From positions 1-20,929 of the forward strand of contig DASQLD010000457.1 in the NCBI GenBank assembly GCA_035630195.1: a DNA stretch of 20,929 nucleotides. The letters run 5' to 3'. Below, one piece after another: positions 13,993-20,929 of the stretch. The position numbers were made by a program, and so were the translations under genes. Under the pieces are notes generated by a model. It saw only the letters and a program-made list of their open reading frames with translations, was not told where the DNA came from and made no database searches. Source of the stretch: DASQDN01 sp035630195. GTDB taxonomy: Bacteria; Acidobacteriota; Terriglobia; Bryobacterales; Bryobacteraceae. Position 1 is the stretch's first letter. Each line of letters opens with the position of its first letter.

Positions 13993-15141
13993 CTAATCCG
14001 CTGTATCGACCCAGCCGCGCTTGGCGTTGCTCTCGATTACCTTCTCCAGCAGCCGCATACCGTGGAGCCCGTCTGCAAACGTCGGGTATTCGACAGGCGC
14101 TGACGGATCCGCAACCTTTTTGTAGAAGCGCTTGAAAATTTGCTTGTGCGTGTCGTCGTAGCCTTCGCTATGGCCGCCGGGAAGATCGGCATAAGCGGCA
14201 GCCTGCGGATCGAGCATCGACGGATCTTTAAGAATGATCTGATTCGGCGCGTTGCGATGTCCCACCCAAAGCTCGTCCGGCCGCTCCTGGTTCCAGACGA
14301 CGCCGCATTTGGTTCCGAAAATCTCCATCTGAAAGCGATTCTTGCAACCCGCATTCACTTGGCTGACGGTGTACGCACCGCGCGCCCGATCTCCTAGATG
14401 AACCAGCACTGCGCCAAAATCCTCGGTATCGATCGGAACCTGATCGTAGTCTTCCGGACGTAATGTCTTTCCGGCAAATGTCTGAATCGAACGCTTCGGC
14501 TTCTTGCGGGTCTTGTGAACAACATTCAGGTCGGCGCAAAGAGCCGTGATCTTAAGTCCCGTCAAGTGTTGAACCAGATCCATCCAATGCGAGCCGATAT
14601 CGCCGACCACGCGCAATGGACCATTGGCAGCCTTTTCAATGCGCCAGTTATAGTCGGTGTCGTACAACAGCCAGTCCTGCGAATACGTCCCCTGCACCAC
14701 GAGCACTTCACCGAGTTCACCGGTCTCGATCATTCGCCGGATTTGCTGAACCACCGGATAGAAGCGCAGGTTGTGATTCACACAGTTGGCGAGTTGTTTG
14801 CCCTCGGCGAGTTTCACCATGTCTTCCGCCTCCGCCACTGACATGCTTAGAGGCTTCTCACACAGCACCGCTTTACCCGCTTCGAGCGCCGCCTTGGACA
14901 TTGGATAATGCAGCGAGTTGGGAGTACAGACATGCACGGCTTCGATTGTAGGGTCTGCGAGGATCTCCCGGTAGTCTCCCGTCGTACGTTCGACACCAAT
15001 CGACTTTCCAAAATCGGAAGCTTCCTCGGCGGTGTGGGCAGCCACAGCGGCGATGTCGACATAACCCAAACGGCGGATCGCCTCTGAATGCACTCGTCCC
15101 ATAAAACCCGAGCCGATCACCGCGGTCTTCACTCTACGCAT
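13993..15141 (-). CDS. Gfo/Idh/MocA family NAD(P)-dependent oxidoreductase
   Basis: Second dehydrogenase of this superfamily in the window, 382 residues. The Rossmann domain has the canonical GSGFMG (10-15) and E95-K96-P97 in VLCEKPLSM. The C-terminal domain holds GDIGSHWMDLVQHLTG with the conserved Asp-x3-His, and a closing FADGLHGMRLLEKVIES helix typical of glycoside and inositol dehydrogenases. It shares little with the other copy beyond the fold motifs, so it is not a local duplicate. ATG 15141 has an AAAAGG Shine-Dalgarno with 7 bases between. It stands 79 bases upstream of the repair operon on the same strand, is functionally unrelated to it, and is probably its own transcription unit. 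Substrate unknown; a sugar, inositol or glycoside is likely. Confidence 0.9.
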   Translation of the reverse strand: MRRVKTAVIGSGFMGRVHSEAIRRLGYVDIAAVAAHTAEEASDFGKSIGVERTTGDYREILADPTIEAVHVCTPNSLHYPMSKAALEAGKAVLCEKPLSMSVAEAEDMVKLAEGKQLANCVNHNLRFYPVVQQIRRMIETGELGEVLVVQGTYSQDWLLYDTDYNWRIEKAANGPLRVVGDIGSHWMDLVQHLTGLKITALCADLNVVHKTRKKPKRSIQTFAGKTLRPEDYDQVPIDTEDFGAVLVHLGDRARGAYTVSQVNAGCKNRFQMEIFGTKCGVVWNQERPDELWVGHRNAPNQIILKDPSMLDPQAAAYADLPGGHSEGYDDTHKQIFKRFYKKVADPSAPVEYPTFADGLHGMRLLEKVIESNAKRGWVDTAD

Positions 15142-15247
15142 AAATTGGCCTTTTCTCCTCGCTTCCTTCCAAAAAATCAGGGGGCTTTCGGATACACTCT
15201 ATCATCGGAAAAGCTGCCTGCTACACTGTGGATCTCGCGTCGAATCT

Positions 15248-15550
15248 ATGGTCATAAAGATCCGGCTCTCCTACGGTGCAACGATGCAGAAAACGGCTGC
15301 AGCAAACCGCCAGGCCGCCCTCGCCATGTCTTCCCTCATGACGCCTATGGCCGTTATGGCATGGGCCTTAGCGTTCTGGCGGATCGCGGCGGACCTGAGA
15401 TGGGCCGGCGAGTTTGCTATCGTTAATGGATTTTTTTCACACTGGCAAGTCTGGATTGCAATCGCCATAGCAGTTCAGTTGGCAGCCTTCCTACTTCATC
15501 GCTACGCTAGTCGTCCGGATTATGAAGACGACGATACTGCCGTTTTTTAG
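15248..15550 (+). CDS. Small membrane protein, first of a tandem paralogous pair
   Basis: Unknown protein of 100 residues (from ATG 15248; an inner ATG at 15284 would give 88). Two membrane segments surround an amphipathic middle: MTPMAVMAWALAFWRIAADL, then a loop with GEF and an FSHWQVW motif, then WIAIAIAVQLAAFLL. The acidic tail is YEDDDTAVF. It shares 33 of 55 residues, without a gap, with the core of the protein encoded just downstream. No known domain recognised. Neither start has a good Shine-Dalgarno. Transcribed away from the upstream oxidoreductase gene, so a promoter should lie in 15142-15247, where I see no clear consensus boxes. Paralogy gives good support that it is real. Confidence 0.7.
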   Translation: MVIKIRLSYGATMQKTAAANRQAALAMSSLMTPMAVMAWALAFWRIAADLRWAGEFAIVNGFFSHWQVWIAIAIAVQLAAFLLHRYASRPDYEDDDTAVF

Positions 15551-15659
15551 CGTCTTTTTACGCGTTCTAAGATGGCGTCACTTCTTTCTTCAAGGAGCAT
15601 TCCTTATAAAGAAACTCGTGGCCCTAATCTTGCATCTAATCGACCGAGGTCTACAGCAG

Positions 15660-15950
15660 ATGTTAGCCCCGCGAGTTCAATTCGTTGCTCCGACGATTCG
15701 CTTCAAGGACGTCATTTCAAAACAACGCCGTTATGCGCCTGTCGTAGGTTACCTGATGACTCCGGTCGCGCTGGTCGGCTATGTACTCGCGTTCTGGCGC
15801 CTCGGCGCTGACTTGAACTGGCTCGGCGAGTTCTTTATCGCTCAGGGACTGTTCTCTCGTTGGCAGGTATGGTTGGCGATCGCAATCGTGACGCAACTCG
15901 TGGCGAATCAACTTAACCGCGCCGCTGAGCGGGACCAGATCCCTTCGTGA
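15660..15950 (+). CDS. Small membrane protein, second of a tandem paralogous pair
   Basis: Unknown protein of 96 residues from ATG 15660, which has GAGG at 15646-15649 and gives almost the same length as its neighbour. A longer frame from ATG 15522 (142 residues) would overlap the first gene by 29 bases and add a hydrophobic, basic extension without a counterpart. A TATAAA at 15605-15610 between the two starts could be a -10 box, further favouring the short form. The core reads MTPVALVGYVLAFWRLGADL, GEFFIAQGLFSRWQVW and LAIAIVTQLVANQLNR, with two membrane segments. The shared motifs LAFWR, ADL-x-W-x-GEF and WQVW-x-AIAI are presumably what the family needs for function. The rhomboid protease gene follows after 52 bases on the same strand. 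Confidence 0.68.
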   Translation: MLAPRVQFVAPTIRFKDVISKQRRYAPVVGYLMTPVALVGYVLAFWRLGADLNWLGEFFIAQGLFSRWQVWLAIAIVTQLVANQLNRAAERDQIPS

Positions 15951-16002
15951 CGGTTCACTCCTGCAGTCTCTGATATCCTGAAAACTGGCGCTGAGCCATA
16001 TC

Positions 16003-16776
16003 ATGGCAAACGGATCACGCATTTTTTCTCCGCGTCCGTACGGCATCTTTCCACAAGGTGTCAAGTGGTTGCTGATCAGCAATATTGCGCTGTTCGTGCT
16101 GTACTACTTCTCAGTCCTGACCGGGTATCAGAATTTCTTCGAACCGTTCGGGTTAGTGCCAGGAGATGTTGTTCGACGGTTGCAGGTGTGGCAGCTAGTC
16201 ACATACATGTTCCTGCATGACCCATTTTCCTTCAGCCACATCTTGTTCAATATGTTGACCCTGTGGATGTTCGGGGCCGACCTGGAGCGGACTTGGGGAC
16301 GGCAGGCTTTCCTCAAGTACTACTTTCTTTGCGGAATAGGCGCCGGAATATGCGTCGTTATTGCCAACATCCTGTTTTCGAGCAACTGGAACACACGCAC
16401 CATCGGCGCCTCGGGAGCCATCTACGGTTTGCTCCTGGCATTTGGCTACCTGTACCCGGACCGGGAGATCTTGTTTAGCTTCCTTTTCCCGATGAAGGCA
16501 AAGTACTTCGTGATGATCATCGGGGCCATCGCATTTTTGAGTTCGTTCGGGGGCAGCGGCAGCGGGATCAGCCACATCGCCCACCTCGGCGGCATGGTCA
16601 TTGGATTCCTGTATTTAAGAAGCCAACACCTCAGGCGGAGACCGGCTTACGCCCGGGCGAGCATGGGTGACACGCTTAGAATGCGCTACAAGGAAGGGAA
16701 AGTACAACGCGCTAAACGCAAGTTCGAGGTCTACATGAAAAACCGTGACCGCGATCGGGATCGTACCGTCCACTAA
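16003..16776 (+). CDS. Rhomboid family intramembrane serine protease
   Basis: Membrane protease of 257 residues that cuts substrates inside or near their transmembrane helices. The six-helix core covers about 20-205. The catalytic Ser is S137 in TIGASGAIYG and the catalytic His is H194 in ISHIAHLGGMVIG. H79 and N83 (SHILFN) match the oxyanion-side HxxxN motif. The L1-loop WR-type signature appears as MFGADLERTWGR. After the last helix there is a basic cytosolic tail of about 50 residues (AKRKFEVYMKNRDRDRDRTVH), longer than needed for catalysis and probably exposed in the cytoplasm. All catalytic residues are present, so activity is expected. Substrates are unknown; the adjacent small membrane proteins are possible but untested candidates. 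Confidence 0.94.
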   Translation: MANGSRIFSPRPYGIFPQGVKWLLISNIALFVLYYFSVLTGYQNFFEPFGLVPGDVVRRLQVWQLVTYMFLHDPFSFSHILFNMLTLWMFGADLERTWGRQAFLKYYFLCGIGAGICVVIANILFSSNWNTRTIGASGAIYGLLLAFGYLYPDREILFSFLFPMKAKYFVMIIGAIAFLSSFGGSGSGISHIAHLGGMVIGFLYLRSQHLRRRPAYARASMGDTLRMRYKEGKVQRAKRKFEVYMKNRDRDRDRTVH

Positions 16777-16813
16777 GTAGTAAGGAAACTCGCCTCCGGT
16801 AGAGTACGTCTTT

Positions 16814-16822
16814 TGGTATAGT
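16814..16822 (+). promoter_or_regulatory. Extended -10 promoter candidate for the VWFA-related gene
   Basis: TGG-TATAGT fits the TGn-TATAAT extended -10 form. No convincing -35 lies 16-18 bases upstream, which extended -10 promoters can do without. Transcription would start near 16829, in front of AAGGGGA (16830-16836) and the ATG at 16848. Confidence 0.45.
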
Positions 16823-16847
16823 CGCCTTCAAGGGGACGCCTGTTCTC

Positions 16848-17981
16848 ATGAAACAGCTTGCATTAACTTTAGTATTAGCGCTGACCGCTGGTCTTGCGCC
16901 CGGAATTCCGCAGGGCGGTCCCAACAAGGAAAGCACTGAAACCGTCGCCAAACCGCGCCGACAGACAAAGGATGGTCAACCGGCCCCGGTAGAAACGGAA
17001 CAGCCCAAAATTCCATCCAAATTCGGCAAGAAGGAAGGTGGACCCATTGAAGGTCCAAGCTTCCGAAGCGATGTCAATACGGTAAATCTGGATGTGGCCG
17101 TTGTAGACAATAAAGGCAATTTCATCCCCAGAATTCCACAGGGCAATTTCCGGATCCTCGAGGACGGTGTGCCGCAAACCGTAGGAACATTCGGCGTCGG
17201 CGAGGGTCCGATGACCGTCACCATGGTTATTGAGTTCAGCAATCTCTACCAGCGGTATTGGACCGAAACATGGTACCAGACTCTGACTGCGGCCTACGGG
17301 TTCCTGGAAACACTCAAACCGGAGGATTACGTTGCCGTTGTCGCCTACGATCTACGACCTGAAATCCTGTCTGACTTCTCAACAGACAAACAGAAAGCGT
17401 ATGAAGCGATGCAGCGGCTTCGAATACCGGCCTTCTCAGAGTCGAACCTGTTTGACACGCTCGTCGACACAGCCGAGCGAATGCAGGATATTGAAGGCCG
17501 CAAAGCGATTGTGCTGCTCTCCACGGGTATCGACACGTTCAGCAAACTGACCTTCGATAAGACCCGCAAGGCTCTCCAAAATGCTGGAGTTCCCATCTAT
17601 GGTATCGGGCTGATGCAAACATATCGCGAGTTGATGGACGCCTACGGAATGATGGGGCCGATTGCCCGCCTCGACTTCCTCCAGGCCGACAACCAGATGC
17701 GAACCTTCGCTAAGGAAAGTGGCGGCATGGCGTTCTTCCCGCGTTTTTACGGTGAGTTCCCGAGCATCTTCCAGAACATCTCGCAATCGCTGCGCAATCA
17801 GTACACGATGACCTACAACCCAACCAACCAGACGCGCGACGGCAAGTACCGCAAGATTAAGGTCGAACTTGTCAACCCAGCGACGGGCGAACCCCTCCGT
17901 GTCGTCGACGCCAAGGGCAAACCCATTAAATACACGATCATCGCGAAACAGGGCTACACCGCCCCGCGTGAAGTGGAATAA
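16848..17981 (+). CDS. Secreted VWFA-related domain protein (acidobacterial type)
   Basis: Exported protein of 377 residues. The N-terminus (MKQLALTLVLALTAGLAPG) is a signal peptide, followed by a Pro/Lys-rich linker to about 70. Then comes the FRSDVNTVNLDVAVVDNKG block that opens the acidobacterial VWFA-related family, with FRILEDGVPQTV just after. The von Willebrand A-type domain spans about 122-340. The metal-site motif DxSxS is degenerate: the first Asp is E129 and the third position is L133 (MVIEFSNLY), though later parts (SNLFDTLVD, LLSTGIDTFS) are kept. The C-terminus (NQYTMTYNPTNQTRDGKYRKIKVEL) is characteristic of the family. An AAGGGGA Shine-Dalgarno precedes the ATG. The role is unknown; protein-protein binding at the cell surface is likely. 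It converges with the biotin carboxylase gene, two bases between stops. Confidence 0.88.
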   Translation: MKQLALTLVLALTAGLAPGIPQGGPNKESTETVAKPRRQTKDGQPAPVETEQPKIPSKFGKKEGGPIEGPSFRSDVNTVNLDVAVVDNKGNFIPRIPQGNFRILEDGVPQTVGTFGVGEGPMTVTMVIEFSNLYQRYWTETWYQTLTAAYGFLETLKPEDYVAVVAYDLRPEILSDFSTDKQKAYEAMQRLRIPAFSESNLFDTLVDTAERMQDIEGRKAIVLLSTGIDTFSKLTFDKTRKALQNAGVPIYGIGLMQTYRELMDAYGMMGPIARLDFLQADNQMRTFAKESGGMAFFPRFYGEFPSIFQNISQSLRNQYTMTYNPTNQTRDGKYRKIKVELVNPATGEPLRVVDAKGKPIKYTIIAKQGYTAPREVE

Positions 17982-17983
17982 CT

Positions 17984-19489
17984 TTAGCGCCTTAATCGCG
18001 AGCGTCCATCGCGTACCCAATTCGAAGAATTAACGGCGACTGCAGAAGCGGTCGCCGTTTTCGTCTTGCGCGAGTGCGCAAGCGCCGCAAGCATCTCGGC
18101 TACCTCGACGTCAGGCTCCCGTACAGCGTACCGATAACGCTCAAGAAATTCCGAAATGAAGCCCGTATGAAGGTCCGCCGACTGAAACGCAGGATCCCGC
18201 ATCACGCCCTGGAAAAACTCCAGATTATTCTTGATCCCGCCGATGTGACATTCTCCGAGTGCGCGCTGCATCCGGGCAATCGCCTCATCTCGCGTCGGCG
18301 CCCATACGGCGAGCTTAGCAAGCAGAGAATCGTATTCAAGCGGGACGTTCCAACCCGAGTAGATCCCGGTATCCAGCCGGATTCCAGGCCCCGAGGGCTC
18401 CTTTAATGCCGTGATTCGTCCGGGGGAAGGAAAGAACTGATTGTCGGGATCCTCTGCCCCAAGCCGGCACTCGATCGCCGACCCGGTCCATCGAACCGCA
18501 TCCTGTTCCACATCGATCGCCTCCCCTGCGGCAATTTTTAACTGCCATTGAACCAGATCGAAGCCGGTGACCAACTCCGTTACCGGGTGCTCCACCTGAA
18601 GTCTCGTATTCATCTCCAGGAAGTAGTACTTGCCTTCAAGCGGATCCACGAGAAACTCTACAGTGCCCGCGTTCCTATAGCCGGCAGCCACCGTCAGACG
18701 AACTGCTGCATTCCCCATCTCCCGACGTAGTCCCGGCCTCTCCACAACGAACGGCGACGGGCACTCCTCGATCACCTTCTGATGTCGTCGCTGTATCGAG
18801 CACTCCCGCTCGCCCAGATGGATCACTTTCCCGAAAACATCCCCGAGAACCTGGATCTCGATATGCCGCGGCTTGTCGATCAACTTCTCAATGTAGACTT
18901 CTCCGTTGCCGAATGCGCGTTCAGCCTCGCTCGACGCGTCCCTAAGCGCGGCGCTCAGATCTGCAGCGGAATCGACACGGCGCATGCCTTTCCCGCCGCC
19001 CCCCGCAGCAGCCTTCAGCATGACCGGATAGCCGATCTCCCCGGCGATCGAGTCCGCTTCTTCGTGGCTTGCAACACCGCGAAGTGTGCCTGGAAGGATA
19101 GGAACGCCGGCTTCTATCGCCAGTTCTCTGGCCCGCGTTTTGGCGCCGACCCGCCGTATGCTATCAGCCGACGGACCAATGAAGGTAATCCCGGCGTTTT
19201 CGCATGCTTCGGCGAAGTCGGCGTTCTCACTCAGAAAGCCATATCCCGGATGAATCGCCTCGGCCGAGTGCCTGCGCGCCGCATCCAGGATCTTGTCTAT
19301 ACGCAGATAGCTCTCGGCAGACGGAGACGGTCCGATATGCGAGGCTTCGTCTGCCATCCGGACATGTAAAGAGGCGCGATCGGCATCGGAATAGACGGCG
19401 ACGCTGGTGATTCCGGCTTCCCGCAGCGCCCGGATCACCCGGCATGCAATCTCGCCGCGATTGGCGACCAGCACCTTGCGAAATGGCAC
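17984..19489 (-). CDS. accC: Biotin carboxylase subunit (acetyl-CoA carboxylase type)
   Basis: ATP-dependent carboxylation of biotin on a carrier protein, as the first half of acetyl-CoA or other acyl-CoA carboxylase. The product is 501 residues from GTG 19489. The opening FRKVLVANRGEIACRVIRAL is the biotin carboxylase N-domain; IHPGYGFLSENADFAEAC follows; the ATP-grasp has the Gly-rich loop AAAGGGGKGMR (around 161-170); and EMNTRLQVEHPVTE holds E292, N294 and R296. The GTG shares one base with the TAG stop of the upstream gene (TAGTG), with AAGGTGG as Shine-Dalgarno. Classical AccC is about 450 residues. The extra C-terminal tail (AEMLAALAHSRKTKTATASA and on) resembles the linker that leads to a biotin carrier domain in fused enzymes, but here the gene ends and no carrier domain or partner gene is in the window. 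Part of this tail is coded by a terminator-like hairpin. Confidence 0.9.
   Translation of the reverse strand: MPFRKVLVANRGEIACRVIRALREAGITSVAVYSDADRASLHVRMADEASHIGPSPSAESYLRIDKILDAARRHSAEAIHPGYGFLSENADFAEACENAGITFIGPSADSIRRVGAKTRARELAIEAGVPILPGTLRGVASHEEADSIAGEIGYPVMLKAAAGGGGKGMRRVDSAADLSAALRDASSEAERAFGNGEVYIEKLIDKPRHIEIQVLGDVFGKVIHLGERECSIQRRHQKVIEECPSPFVVERPGLRREMGNAAVRLTVAAGYRNAGTVEFLVDPLEGKYYFLEMNTRLQVEHPVTELVTGFDLVQWQLKIAAGEAIDVEQDAVRWTGSAIECRLGAEDPDNQFFPSPGRITALKEPSGPGIRLDTGIYSGWNVPLEYDSLLAKLAVWAPTRDEAIARMQRALGECHIGGIKNNLEFFQGVMRDPAFQSADLHTGFISEFLERYRYAVREPDVEVAEMLAALAHSRKTKTATASAVAVNSSNWVRDGRSRLRR
18032..18068 (+). terminator. Terminator-like hairpin for the VWFA-related gene, inside accC coding sequence
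   Basis: A perfect 9-pair stem (AACGGCGAC 18032-18040 with GTCGCCGTT 18051-18059) and a 10-base loop are followed on the + strand by TTTCGTCTTG, a short and interrupted U-rich tail. It lies 50 bases after the VWFA stop and could end that transcript. It also folds on the minus strand, within the accC tail codons, where the following bases are AATTCTTCG. Confidence 0.55.
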
Positions 19490-20929
19490 TACTCGACCAC
19501 CTTCAATTGCACCGATTCGCGCGCGTTTCCACCTAGCTTCACCACCGTTCCCTTTGCCTCGACCTGCTTTAAAAACTCCGGATTCTGGACCGAAGTCGCA
19601 TCCTCGCCCGGAGCGAACGCGATCAACGTATACTCGCCCGGAGCGAGATTGCGAAAAGCGAAATTGCCGGTCTGATCGGCCATCGACGTCTTGAACAAAC
19701 TCCAATGGGATCGTTTTTCAGCAGGAGGCACAAGCGCGATCACAGACTGACCCAGCGGCTTCGATTCCCCATCGGCAACGCTCCCCTCCACCGTCACAGC
19801 TCCCTTTGCGAGCACGACTTCGAGACCGCTGACACTGCTGTTGATGGCCATCCCTGAGGTCAAGAATTCCTGCCCGGCGGCTTGTACCGATTTCAGATAA
19901 TAGCCCTCGGGCGCGCCGAAGACATCGACGCGGTAAGATCCAGGCGTGACATTCGGTACCGTGAACGTGTTGCCTTCCCCGATATTCCGGCTTGAGTGCA
20001 TCTCATAGGGCATGGCTTCCATCGGGTCAAGCGTGATGCGTAAATTCTTAACATCAATGGCTTCCTCCGCCCGCACAACACCGCTCACCTGCGCCGGAGC
20101 AGTCATGCGCAAAACGACATTCTCCAGGTCACGCGAGCCGACCTGTACATTCAGAAAAGCTACTGCCCTACCTCGATCGCGTGTCATTCGATTCGCCATC
20201 AGCATATAGCTGCCAGGCTGAATCCCGCTAATCTCGAATGTGCCGTCGGGACGCACCGGTCCCATGCTCCGACCCATTGCCGACGCAGGAGCCTCACCAT
20301 TCAACGCCATCACTGAAGTGTTCGCAGCCGGCGCTCCGGCCTCATCCACCACCTGACCGCGGATGTGAACCGTAGCGGCCTTGCGAAGTTGGATATCGAT
20401 CCCACGAGCCTCCTGTCCCGGCTCGAGTTCCAGCGCGGTAGCTTGGCGTTGATCGGTAACGCCGGGGTAGTACATTGTCACAAAGCTGCGTTCGACTTCT
20501 TCCCCTTGCGTACGCACTCGAACCGCGCCCGGTACCATATCGCCGCGAGGATCGACCGAGACGAAATACCGCCCCGGCTGCAGACCGGCGATTCGATACT
20601 CACCCAAATCGTTCACCGAACCCTGCGACCGCGCAGTCAAAGTCCGGCGGCCCCGAAAATACTTCTCTTCCATGATCTGAATCTGAGCGCCGTACATCGG
20701 CTCCCCATCCTCATCCACCACCTTGCCTGTCACCACGGAGTGCGGCGTCAACTTAATCGTCACGCCACTAACAGCCTGACCGGCCGCGACAGAGATTCCT
20801 TGATACGCGGGCGGCGCTCCGGAACGCCGGTTCGGCGATCTTCCCACCTGTCCCACATAACCGTTCCGTTGCGCGGTCAGAATATAGTTGCCTGGCGCAA
20901 TGTTCTCGAATGCAAATCCGCCGCTGGCG
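19489..20929 (-). CDS. Carboxypeptidase-regulatory-like repeat protein, C-terminal part (5' end outside window)
   Basis: The frame is open from the right edge (first full codon at 20928) to TAG 19491-19489, giving 479 residues of a longer protein; the GTG at 20856 is internal. At least five CarboxypepD_reg-type beta-sandwich repeats are visible through their closing signature: FENIAPGNY, IAGLQPGRY, ISGIQPGSY, VPNVTPGSY and FRNLAPGEY. Repeat starts such as VVTGKVVDEDGEPM and IRGQVVDEAGAPA are also clear. Such proteins are usually exported and are abundant in Acidobacteriota; the signal peptide would be outside the window. Neither catalytic peptidase nor TonB barrel sequence is present in this part. 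It is translationally coupled to accC by a one-base overlap, an unexpected pairing of a surface protein and a central metabolic enzyme. Confidence 0.88.
   Translation of the reverse strand, partial: ASGGFAFENIAPGNYILTAQRNGYVGQVGRSPNRRSGAPPAYQGISVAAGQAVSGVTIKLTPHSVVTGKVVDEDGEPMYGAQIQIMEEKYFRGRRTLTARSQGSVNDLGEYRIAGLQPGRYFVSVDPRGDMVPGAVRVRTQGEEVERSFVTMYYPGVTDQRQATALELEPGQEARGIDIQLRKAATVHIRGQVVDEAGAPAANTSVMALNGEAPASAMGRSMGPVRPDGTFEISGIQPGSYMLMANRMTRDRGRAVAFLNVQVGSRDLENVVLRMTAPAQVSGVVRAEEAIDVKNLRITLDPMEAMPYEMHSSRNIGEGNTFTVPNVTPGSYRVDVFGAPEGYYLKSVQAAGQEFLTSGMAINSSVSGLEVVLAKGAVTVEGSVADGESKPLGQSVIALVPPAEKRSHWSLFKTSMADQTGNFAFRNLAPGEYTLIAFAPGEDATSVQNPEFLKQVEAKGTVVKLGGNARESVQLKVVE

Noticed and set aside
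15522..15659. Long N-terminal extension of the second small membrane protein
   Set aside because: Overlaps the first paralog's end, has no counterpart in the paralog, and a better start with GAGG exists at 15660. Not fully excluded.
19490..19705. Longer biotin carboxylase starting at 19705
   Set aside because: The extra 72 residues are an out-of-frame reading of the CarboxypepD_reg protein; the biotin carboxylase fold begins right after GTG 19489.

Overview
The window looks like a chromosomal segment from an Acidobacteriota bacterium, probably of the Solibacter/Bryobacter type. This is inferred from gene content, not from a marker gene. The clues are an Oar-like TonB-dependent receptor, a long protein of carboxypeptidase-regulatory repeats, a 'VWFA-related' secreted protein of the acidobacterial kind, Gfo/Idh/MocA oxidoreductases beside a family 88 glycoside hydrolase, and an ECF42 sigma factor with its DGPF partner. 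Coding density is high. I see no insertion sequence, phage gene or CRISPR array, and no gene-free stretch reaches 300 bases.

Left block (2-5022, + strand): the 3' part of a TonB-dependent receptor, an AhpD/carboxymuconolactone-decarboxylase family peroxidase, an MFS transporter, an ECF sigma factor and its anti-sigma factor lie head to tail with gaps or overlaps of -4 to 34 bases. The AhpD-like gene holds the main discovery. An in-frame UGA falls exactly where the second Cys of the CxxC active site should be, and a hairpin right after it carries a GGUC loop like the selenocysteine insertion element of E. coli fdhF. It is best read as one selenoprotein gene (CPF-Sec) rather than two fragments. 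The anti-sigma factor is also unusual: zinc finger, one membrane helix, and a degenerate HNH-like outer domain.

Middle block (5032-15141, all - strand): an unknown anchored or secreted protein directly behind a tRNA-Ile2(CAU); a small exported protein; ECF42 sigma and its DGPF (YCII) partner with a candidate promoter; a sugar operon (GH88 hydrolase, cupin, Gfo/Idh/MocA dehydrogenase); a DNA alkylation repair operon (Ada-AraC-AlkA fusion, Ogt methyltransferase, membrane protein); and a second Gfo/Idh/MocA dehydrogenase.

Right block: on the + strand, two tandem paralogous small membrane proteins, a rhomboid protease and a VWFA-related secreted protein. On the - strand, a biotin carboxylase follows the 3' part of a CarboxypepD_reg repeat protein, the two overlapping by one base. 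The VWFA gene and the biotin carboxylase gene converge with two bases between their stops, and a terminator-like hairpin lies inside the carboxylase coding region.
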